Assembly (NCBI GenBank): GCA_035461765.1
Contig: DATHUY010000137.1
Span: 1-48,686, forward strand
Reading direction: 5' to 3'
DNA from: Longimicrobiales bacterium
GTDB taxonomy: Bacteria; Gemmatimonadota; Gemmatimonadetes; Longimicrobiales; RSA9
Length of the DNA: 48,686 bases
Shown here: positions 25,741 through 31,840 of the stretch, one piece after another
Numbering within the stretch: the first letter of the stretch is position 1
Layout: each line of letters begins with the position of its first letter
Position numbers and translations under genes: made by a program
Notes under the pieces: model-generated
Databases searched by the model: none
What the model was told of the DNA's origin: nothing
What the model saw: only the letters and a program-made list of their open reading frames with translations

Positions 25741-26087
25741 GTGCGGCCACCTTCCGGCTGAGCGCGCAGGATCCAGTTCACCGCGCCCGAAGAGCGCTCC
25801 CACTCGCGCTGCTCGCTCTGCAGCTGCTTTCGCCCTTTCGCAGTCAGCCGATAGTACCGCGCGCGCCGCCCGTTCTCCGTCAGCCGCCACTCCGACTCCA
25901 GCCAGCCCTTCGTCACCATCCGCTGCAGCGCCGGATAGATGGAGCCCTGATTCACCTGGAACACGTCTCGCGAAATCTGCTGGATGCGCTGTCCAATGCC
26001 CCAGCCGTGCGTCGGCTCGAGCGAGAGCGTCTTCAGCACGAGCAGTTCCAACGTCCCCTGAAGAAGCTCCCCACGTCGCCTTTCCAT
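25737..26087 (-). CDS. PadR-family transcriptional regulator
   Basis: Winged-helix regulator, 116 residues, of the short PadR-s1 type. It opens with MERRRGELLQGTLELLVLKTL, continues with the helix-turn-helix (THGWGIGQRIQQIS) and the recognition part (VNQGSIYPALQRMVTKGWL), then the wing (TENGRRARYYRLTAKGRKQL) and a C-terminal helix for dimerisation. AGGAGGG lies 5 bases before the ATG at 26087. It overlaps the permease gene by 4 bases, a pairing repeated many times in Acidobacteriota and Gemmatimonadota genomes. It probably represses its own operon through the dyad in its promoter. The effector is unknown. Confidence 0.93.
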   Translation of the reverse strand: MERRRGELLQGTLELLVLKTLSLEPTHGWGIGQRIQQISRDVFQVNQGSIYPALQRMVTKGWLESEWRLTENGRRARYYRLTAKGRKQLQSEQREWERSSGAVNWILRAQPEGGRT

Positions 26088-26111
26088 CAGCCCTCCTCTT
26101 GAGCGTCTAGA

Positions 26112-26143
26112 AGAAGTCTGGGGGAGCTTCTCTTGATTGTCAA
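26112..26143 (-). promoter_or_regulatory. padR-permease promoter with dyad
   Basis: Minus strand consensus -35 TTGACA (26143-26138), 17 bases, weak -10 CAGACT (26120-26115). An inverted repeat AGAAG-N10-CTTCT (26131-26112) covers the second half of the spacer and the -10, a natural site for PadR auto-repression. Confidence 0.55.
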
Positions 26144-26235
26144 CAGGGGAGAGCGGGCGGATACGGAGCGCGCAGTGGTGCCGTCTCAGGTCGAGCGGCA
26201 CCCTGTTACGGCGCGGCCAGCGCAGGTCGAGTACG

Positions 26236-26247
26236 CGTGTCGACACG
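26236..26247. promoter_or_regulatory. 12-bp perfect palindrome upstream of the cytochrome gene
   Basis: CGTGTCGACACG, 71 bases before the cytochrome ATG. It could be an operator; no promoter boxes that frame it were recognised. Confidence 0.3.
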
Positions 26248-26317
26248 GCCCGGTTGGTGCAGCGAGTTCCGGGAGTGGTCGTCGTCGTCCCGTGCGCCGA
26301 TAAGGAGGAGTCCCCGC

Positions 26318-27322
26318 ATGCAAGACATCCGGTCTCCCCGCGCCCTCCTGGTCGCCGTACTGACCAGCGTCTTCGTCATCGTCGGGTGCGGCAGCAGCGA
26401 CGCACCCTCTGGTGATCTGGAACCGCAGGTGGGTAACTCCGCCACCGCGACCGAGTCGGCCGATGTGCCGCTGGTGCCCGCAGAGGCCGGTTTCGACCAG
26501 GTGAATGCTGTGGTGAAGGACCCCGCACGAGATCCGCTGCCGGAGGATTCACTTCTGGCTGCGCAGATCCGGCTCGGGTTTCAGATCTTCGAGAACACGC
26601 CGCAACACGCCCCGCAGTTTGTGGGGAACGACCTTTCCTGCGGCAACTGCCACCTGAACGCCGGGCAGCGATTCCGTGCCCTGCCCCTCACTGGTATCAC
26701 GGCTACCTTTCCGGAGCCACGCCGTAGGGAGGGTCGGCTCTTCAGCATCGAGGACAGAATCCGCGGCTGTTTCCTCCGCAGCATGAATGGCGAAGCCCCG
26801 CCGTACGACAGTCCTGAGCTGCTTGCCATCTCCGCCTACATCTCCTGGCTTTCCGAGGGACAGCCGATCGGAACGTCGCCGGAGTGGCGCGGGCAGAACG
26901 TGATTGCACAGGCCGATCTGGTCTCCATTGATCAACTCGACCCTGCACACGGCCGGGAACTCTACGGTCGGCACTGCATAGCGTGCCACGGACCTGATGG
27001 TCAGGGAGTGGACTTCCAGATCGTGAAGCCCGGCCCGCTCTGGGGTCCCCGCTCCTGGAACGACGGCGCCGGCGCCGCACGGGTCTACACCCTGGCCGGA
27101 TACATCCGCTACGCCATGCCGCTCACCCAGCCTGGCGTTCTCAGCGACGAGGAAGCGCAGCACGTAGCGGCCTACATCAACGCGCAAGAGCGGCCAGTAT
27201 ACCTCGCCAAGGCAGACGACTATCCGGGGGGTGCGCCAATCGACGCAGTTTATTACCCGCGGTACCCGGAGAATCCTCTGCGTGCCAGGCTGCAGATGCC
27301 GGGCGGCACGAATAGCCGGTAA
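26318..27322 (+). CDS. tsdA: TsdA-like dihaem cytochrome c (thiosulfate dehydrogenase / tetrathionate reductase)
   Basis: TsdA couples thiosulfate and tetrathionate at a Cys-ligated haem in the periplasm. The 334-residue product is a lipoprotein (FVIVGC, Cys24). The N-terminal domain has haem site CGNCH (Cys108, Cys111, His112) followed by the family run FPEPRRREG, IEDRIRGCFLRSMNG and AYISWLS; Cys151 in it corresponds to the axial Cys of TsdA haem 1. The second haem site is CIACH (Cys220, Cys223, His224), with Met267 in RYAMP as the likely axial ligand. AAGGAGGAG lies 7 bases before the ATG. No tsdB or other sulfur gene is near, so it may feed electrons to a general carrier. The name rests on motif order; the direction of reaction is unknown. 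Confidence 0.82.
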   Translation: MQDIRSPRALLVAVLTSVFVIVGCGSSDAPSGDLEPQVGNSATATESADVPLVPAEAGFDQVNAVVKDPARDPLPEDSLLAAQIRLGFQIFENTPQHAPQFVGNDLSCGNCHLNAGQRFRALPLTGITATFPEPRRREGRLFSIEDRIRGCFLRSMNGEAPPYDSPELLAISAYISWLSEGQPIGTSPEWRGQNVIAQADLVSIDQLDPAHGRELYGRHCIACHGPDGQGVDFQIVKPGPLWGPRSWNDGAGAARVYTLAGYIRYAMPLTQPGVLSDEEAQHVAAYINAQERPVYLAKADDYPGGAPIDAVYYPRYPENPLRARLQMPGGTNSR

Positions 27323-27353
27323 GCGCTGCTCGGCCTCTTACGGCCGCCAGCGC
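27323..27353. terminator. Bidirectional hairpin between tsdA and the convergent gene
   Basis: GCGCTG (27323-27328) pairs with CAGCGC (27348-27353); inside, GGCC pairs with GGCC around loop TCTTAC. It begins at the tsdA stop and overlaps the stop of the convergent gene. No T-run. Confidence 0.45.
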
Positions 27354-27916
27354 AGCCGGCCGAGCGGCAGTGCGCAAGCCAGCTGTGCGTGGGCAAGCGC
27401 CACCGCTCTCCGCATGGGTCCTTCGCCCGGGTGCAGCAAACCCGCGCGATGGGCCCGCAGCGCAACGGGTGCCCACAGTGCCGCCCAGACCGGCCACGAG
27501 GTCGTTCGACCCGTGATCCCGCCCGGAACGTCCGCATGGAGCATGGTATGGGACTTGGGTCCGAGATCGGAGTGGACGAACGTGTAGCCGGTGGAGATCG
27601 CGCCGAACATCTCGACGCACGCTTCGCGGGCCGGCAGGCCGACATCGTCCCACGACAGGAAGCGGTCGTGCTCGTACTCCTCGCCGGGAGGACGCACCAG
27701 GATGCGCGCGGCCCCGATCAGAATTTCGTTGCACCATGCACCGATGTGCACTGCACCGCTCTCGTAGTCGAAGGGATCGACCATGGGGATCACGTGTCGC
27801 CACTTGCCGACCCCGCGGTAGATCGCGGTGCGCAACTCGAGTAGCTGCTGTATCGCGGCTTCATCGGCGGCGATGCGGATAGCGACCGGGCTACACATCC
27901 TGCTGAATACGTGCAT
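27338..27916 (-). CDS. Possible GNAT-like acyltransferase, family uncertain
   Basis: I cannot place this 192-residue protein firmly. The N-terminal half (IRIAADEAAIQQLLELRTAIY, then DPFDYESGAVHIGAWCNEILIGAARIL) reads like the first strands of GNAT or N-acyl-amino-acid-synthase folds. After about residue 105 the usual acetyl-CoA loop pattern does not appear. The sequence becomes rich in Ala, His and Arg (GEGPMRRAVALAHAQLACAL), and no other frame restores a GNAT pattern. It may be a divergent member or a gene with a decayed C-terminal half. The open frame extends to a GTG at 28048; the ATG at 27916 is preferred because the extension is basic and featureless. It is divergent from the sigma fragment gene. 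Confidence 0.45.
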   Translation of the reverse strand: MHVFSRMCSPVAIRIAADEAAIQQLLELRTAIYRGVGKWRHVIPMVDPFDYESGAVHIGAWCNEILIGAARILVRPPGEEYEHDRFLSWDDVGLPAREACVEMFGAISTGYTFVHSDLGPKSHTMLHADVPGGITGRTTSWPVWAALWAPVALRAHRAGLLHPGEGPMRRAVALAHAQLACALPLGRLRWRP

Positions 27917-28061
27917 TCCCGGACCGGCGTGCGGACCGTCCACACGATTGGGCTTTGCATCCACGGGGCCTCCCCGCGCTGCCTGCGCACGGCGCAGAGT
28001 GCGCCGGCTTCGTATGGAGGCGCACGGAAAAGCGCCGCGAATGATCACGGGGTTACGAGTC

Positions 28062-28091
28062 TTGCAGGCGCGCGGCTCCTGAGGCTATCGT
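28062..28091 (+). promoter_or_regulatory. Promoter for the sigma region-4 gene
   Basis: TTGCAG (28062-28067), 18 bases, TATCGT (28086-28091). The transcript would start near 28098, upstream of the ATG at 28126 but downstream of the GTG at 28090, so the ATG is the usable start. Confidence 0.5.
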
Positions 28092-28125
28092 GGCAGGTGG
28101 TCCGACCTCCACTCCGAAGGTTCCC

Positions 28126-28374
28126 ATGTCCATCTCGCCGATCGAGGGCCGGCAGACGCGGGCGGACGAGGTGCTCGCACTCGATGAGGCACTGAACCGG
28201 CTCGCGGAGCTGGACCCACGACAGGCCCGCATGGTGGAGTGCCGGTTTTTCGGCGGCCTCACGGATTCCGAGATCGCCAAGGCGCTCGGCGTGTCCGTTC
28301 CCACCGTCCAGCGCGACTGGCGCGCGGCGCGCGCATGGCTCGCCGGTCCCCTGAGTGATGAGGTGGAGACATGA
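28126..28374 (+). CDS. Sigma-70 region-4-only protein (ECF-derived)
   Basis: The 82-residue product matches the C-terminal half of ECF sigma factors of the kinase-associated kind found in Acidobacteriota and related phyla: DEALNRLAELDPRQARMVEC, RFFGGLTDSEIAKALGVS, VPTVQRDWRAARAWL. This is region 4, which contacts the -35 box. Region 2, needed for -10 recognition and core binding, is missing, and no remnant of it precedes the gene. Yet the gene keeps its own promoter, a GAAGG ribosome site and an ATGA overlap with the next gene, so it looks like an expressed unit rather than debris. It could act as a DNA-binding regulator or as half of a split sigma factor. A truncated pseudogene is the alternative. 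Confidence 0.65.
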   Translation: MSISPIEGRQTRADEVLALDEALNRLAELDPRQARMVECRFFGGLTDSEIAKALGVSVPTVQRDWRAARAWLAGPLSDEVET

Positions 28375-28565
28375 ACATGGAGCCGAACCCGGCACGTTGG
28401 CATCGGGTCCAGGAGATCTTCCACGTCGCTATCGCTGTTCCTGCACAGGAGCGATCGAACTACATCGCCCAGGTCTGTGATGGCGACCCGGACCTCAGGG
28501 CCGAGGTCGAGCAGCTGCTCCGGCGCGAGGAGCAGGCCGTGGGTGAAGCGGGCTCCCGGCAGTGA
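28371..28565 (+). CDS. 64-residue protein matching the N-terminal segment of Ser/Thr kinases, kinase domain absent
   Basis: The sequence RWHRVQEIFHVAIAVPAQER, then CDGDPDLRAEVEQLLRREEQ, matches the short helical segment that precedes the kinase domain in the large serine/threonine kinases paired with ECF sigma factors in these phyla. Here a TGA ends the protein at residue 64, and no kinase motifs (glycine loop, HRD, DFG) occur in any downstream frame. Its start overlaps the sigma fragment stop by 4 bases and its stop lies 11 bases before the next gene's ATG. It may bind the region-4 protein as a minimal regulator, or be the residue of a deleted kinase. It has no membrane segment. Confidence 0.6.
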   Translation: MNMEPNPARWHRVQEIFHVAIAVPAQERSNYIAQVCDGDPDLRAEVEQLLRREEQAVGEAGSRQ

Positions 28566-28576
28566 GGGAGGGCACA

Positions 28577-31063
28577 ATGAAACGCCTCAGTCTTTCGGCC
28601 TTCCACGCCGCCTGCCTGCTAGCCGTGTCCGGCACCGCAGCCTCCGCGCAGTCACTCGTCGTTGAAGTAACTGGAGCCGAATCGGGAAACGCTCTCGCGG
28701 GCGCGTTCGTCTCACTGCTCGATGAAAACGGCCGGGTGATGCGCAGCGCCCTGACGAACGAGGCGGGGCGCTCACTGTTCCTGACTCCCGGTGGCGGCAG
28801 GTACCAGCTCACCGTCGAGCTGGTCGGCAGGCAGACGCATTCGACAGGAATCCTCTCCGTCGCTGCTGAAGAGACCCGCAGGCTTGCCGTATCCCTGGTG
28901 TTCCAGCCGATCGCGCTCGCGGAGATTCGCGTCGATCCCGATCAGCGCTGCCGGCTCCGTCCGGCGGACGCGATGGCGATCTCGCAGGTATGGGAGTCGG
29001 CGCGTCAGGCGCTCGCCGTGCAGGCCTGGACCGAAGGGGCCGGAGTCTATCGTCTCGATATCTCGACCTATGATCGAGATCTCGACGCCACCGGCAGAAA
29101 GGTGGAGCGGGAAACCCGTCGGGGCAGGTCACGTGTTACCCGGGCTCCGTTCGCGAGTCTGCCGCCCGAGGAGCTCGTCTCGGGCGGCTTCATCCGGACG
29201 CTGGAGGACGGCGGGCACGAGTACTACGGGGCAGATGCCGCGCTGCTCCTGTCGGACGTGTTTCTGGACACGCACTGCTTCCGGCTGGAGCGCTCACGCG
29301 ACGTGCCGGGCGCGATCGGGCTGGCCTTCGAGCCGGTGCGCACGCACGATCTGCCCGACATCGCAGGGACACTCTGGGTCGATGAGGCAACGGCTCACCT
29401 CCGTTTCCTCGAGTACAGCTACACCCGGTCTCCGTACGAGGAGGCGCGCGGTCTGGCGGGAGGACGCGTGGATTTCGTGGCCCTCCCGGGCGGCGCGTGG
29501 ATCATCGAGCGCTGGTGGATCCGCGCTCCGATCCTGGTCCGGCAGGCGAATCTCGCGCGCGCCGGCGATTCCGGAATTCGAGTCGCGGGGATCCGCGAGA
29601 CTGGTGGCGAGGTCATCGGCATCTCCGACTCACGGCAGACGATCGCACGTACCGCCCGTGGGTCGGTCCGCGGAGTGGTATGGGACAGCACGCGGGCGAC
29701 ACCGCTCGCTGACGCAACCGTCCTGCTCGCCGGTACGGAGTACAGCGCACAGACCGACAGCGCCGGCAGGTTCGTGATCGACGGTCTACCGAACGGCGTC
29801 TTCACGGCACAGTTCTCCCATGGGCGCCTCGACTCGCTGCATATCGGCTCTCCGGAAGCGGAAGTGGAAGTCACAGCCGCACGCTCTGCAGACGTGCAGC
29901 TGGCCATACCCTCCGAAGCGGCCATCCTGCTCGCCGCCTGCTTTGCAGAGAAGCAGGACGCGCCCGGCTCGGTTGTTTCTGGCGTGGTAACCGACAGAAA
30001 GCGCGGCGGCGCGATACCCGGTGCGACGGTCCGCGTGCAGTGGCAGGAGGTCGAGACTGCCGGCACGCGCATGCAGGCGCGCAACGAGTGGCTGGACGTT
30101 ACGACGGACGAGGACGGACTCTACGTCGCCTGCGGCGTGCCCGTCGATGAGCTCGTGCATGTTCACGCATCGTTACTCACCTATGGCAGCGATTCGGTGG
30201 CGGTGGGTTTCGACGCTCCCGCTCATCGGAAGATCGACCTGCAGATCGACCTGCCGGCGGCCGTCGCGGCCCGGAGCGGAATTGCCGCCACGGAAAGGGC
30301 AACGGGCGCACAGGGCATCCAGGGCGTACTGCTGGAACGCGAATCCGGTGCTGTCGTCCGCGACGCCGAGGTCACGATCCGGAGTCTCTCGGGTGAGTTG
30401 GTAGCGACCGGGCTGTCGGACGATGGAGGCCACTTCCGCCTGCCGACTCCTACACCCGGTCGCTATCTCGTCACCGTCAGCTCACTGGGATATCGAAGTC
30501 TGGACGGCGAGCCCATCGACGTTTCGGCGGGCAAGCTGACGATTCTCGAGATCCGAATGGTGCCGCAGGCGCTGGCGCTCGAGCCGCTCGTCGTCACCGC
30601 CGAGCCGCGTGCGTACCACCTGGAGGTTGAGGGGTTCTACAGGCGGATGGAGGGAGGGCTTGGAAGATTCATTACTCCCGAAGTGTTCGAAGAGCGACGG
30701 CCGCGCCGCTCGAGCGATCTGCTGTTCGGTTTACCAGGTGTCAACGTCGCAGATCCCACCACGGGGTCGGGCGGGCGGGCGGTCTACTTCCGGAGCGGTG
30801 TACGTGCCAGTTCATTCTCCGGCGGCACATTGACGGCGGCGGATGTCTGCTGGCCGATGATCTACATCAATCGACAGCTCGTCTCCACGGGCGGACTGGG
30901 CGGCGCAGGCGCGGAGCCGACGGCCTTGGATGATCTGGTCGCTACTGCCGACGTCTGGGCGCTCGAAGTGTACCGATCTCCGGCTGAAATCCCAGCGGAG
31001 TTCAACGGTCCGAACGCCGGCTGCGGTGTCATCGTGCTCTGGACCCGCAGGAGCGGTTCCTGA
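28577..31063 (+). CDS. Secreted carboxypeptidase-regulatory-repeat protein ending in a TonB plug-like domain
   Basis: The 828-residue product has a signal peptide (AACLLAVSGTAASAQ) and at least four carboxypeptidase-regulatory-like beta domains. They start near residues 26, 365 (GSVRGVVWDSTRATPLADATV), 470 (SVVSGVVTDRKRGGAIPGATV) and 580 (IQGVLLERESGAVVRDAEV). A domain with WVDEATAHLRFLEY lies between the first and second. The C-terminus (about 680-828) reads like a TonB plug: RSSDLLFGLPGVNV, a cysteine pair, VWALEVYRSPAEIPAEF, CGVIVLWTRR. No beta-barrel follows, so it is not a transporter. GGAGGG precedes the ATG at 28577. It is the third gene of the sigma-4/kinase-stub unit. A role at the cell surface is inferred. 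Confidence 0.8.
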   Translation: MKRLSLSAFHAACLLAVSGTAASAQSLVVEVTGAESGNALAGAFVSLLDENGRVMRSALTNEAGRSLFLTPGGGRYQLTVELVGRQTHSTGILSVAAEETRRLAVSLVFQPIALAEIRVDPDQRCRLRPADAMAISQVWESARQALAVQAWTEGAGVYRLDISTYDRDLDATGRKVERETRRGRSRVTRAPFASLPPEELVSGGFIRTLEDGGHEYYGADAALLLSDVFLDTHCFRLERSRDVPGAIGLAFEPVRTHDLPDIAGTLWVDEATAHLRFLEYSYTRSPYEEARGLAGGRVDFVALPGGAWIIERWWIRAPILVRQANLARAGDSGIRVAGIRETGGEVIGISDSRQTIARTARGSVRGVVWDSTRATPLADATVLLAGTEYSAQTDSAGRFVIDGLPNGVFTAQFSHGRLDSLHIGSPEAEVEVTAARSADVQLAIPSEAAILLAACFAEKQDAPGSVVSGVVTDRKRGGAIPGATVRVQWQEVETAGTRMQARNEWLDVTTDEDGLYVACGVPVDELVHVHASLLTYGSDSVAVGFDAPAHRKIDLQIDLPAAVAARSGIAATERATGAQGIQGVLLERESGAVVRDAEVTIRSLSGELVATGLSDDGGHFRLPTPTPGRYLVTVSSLGYRSLDGEPIDVSAGKLTILEIRMVPQALALEPLVVTAEPRAYHLEVEGFYRRMEGGLGRFITPEVFEERRPRRSSDLLFGLPGVNVADPTTGSGGRAVYFRSGVRASSFSGGTLTAADVCWPMIYINRQLVSTGGLGGAGAEPTALDDLVATADVWALEVYRSPAEIPAEFNGPNAGCGVIVLWTRRSGS

Positions 31064-31186
31064 TCAGCGGGTGTCCGTTCACCCCAGGGTGGTGTCGCCC
31101 CGGTTCCAGCCGCTTCAATATTAGCTCGAAACCCGCACCGTCGATCCGGGCGGTGCGGCAGTGCCCGTTCATCCAGGGATACCGAC

Positions 31187-31759
31187 ATGACCAGAATACC
31201 CGCGCGTTTCATTTGCACCGCCACAATGATAGCCATGCTCCCTGCACTCCCCGCCTCCCTCCGCGCCCAGGCAGCCCCTGCGCCGGCCGCGGCCGCCGCG
31301 GACGACGCGATGCGCACGGAGCTGCTCATGCACTTCGACATGTCCATGCGCAAGTTCATCGCGCTGGCAGAGGCGATGCCGGCGGACAAGTTCACGTGGT
31401 CGCCGGGCGAGGGCGTGATGGAAGTGGGTCACGTGTTCATGCACGTGGCGCGTTACAACTATGCGTATCCGAGTCAGAACATGGGCGTCGCCGCGCCGGC
31501 GGGGATCGACCTCGGCAGCATGGAAGCGGTGCGTGCGAAGGAGCAGGTGGTACGTGCGCTCGAACAGTCACAGACGTACGTGCGCGATGCTGTGTCGTCC
31601 ATGACGAGCGCGGATCTCGCGCAGATGACACAGCTCTACGGCCGTGACGTTCAGCGGTACGCCGTGCTCGTCCAGCTGGTCGCGCACATGAACGAGCATC
31701 TCGGCCAGTCTATCGCGTACGCCCGCATGAACGGAATCGTCCCGCCCTGGTCGAGGTGA
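31187..31759 (+). CDS. Secreted DinB-like four-helix protein
   Basis: DinB-superfamily proteins are four-helix bundles with a three-histidine metal site; some are thiol transferases. The 190-residue product has a signal peptide (MIAMLPALPASLRAQ), which is unusual for the fold outside Acidobacteriota and Gemmatimonadota. The likely metal histidines are in LLMHFDMSM, HVFMHVARYN and LVAHMNEHLGQ, and the closing NEHLGQSIAYAR block is typical of the group. The family run FTWSPGEGVMEVGHVFMH is clear. It is a single gene, convergent with the M14 carboxypeptidase 81 bases away. Substrate unknown. Confidence 0.85.
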   Translation: MTRIPARFICTATMIAMLPALPASLRAQAAPAPAAAAADDAMRTELLMHFDMSMRKFIALAEAMPADKFTWSPGEGVMEVGHVFMHVARYNYAYPSQNMGVAAPAGIDLGSMEAVRAKEQVVRALEQSQTYVRDAVSSMTSADLAQMTQLYGRDVQRYAVLVQLVAHMNEHLGQSIAYARMNGIVPPWSR

Positions 31760-31820
31760 CGAGGGTGATTCGGCGCATGGACGCCCACGGCATCAGCGCC
31801 GCCCGGTCGAACTGACGAGC

Positions 31821-31837
31821 GCGGCCTCGCCGGCCGC
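31821..31837. terminator. Hairpin between convergent dinB-like and M14 genes
   Basis: GCGGCC-TCGCC-GGCCGC just before the M14 stop codon (31841). Short, GC-rich, no T-run. Confidence 0.35.
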
Positions 31838-31840
31838 TGC

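Noticed and set aside
28090-28125. GTG at 28090 as start of the sigma fragment
   Set aside because: It overlaps the -10 box and lies upstream of the predicted transcript start; the ATG at 28126 has a ribosome site.
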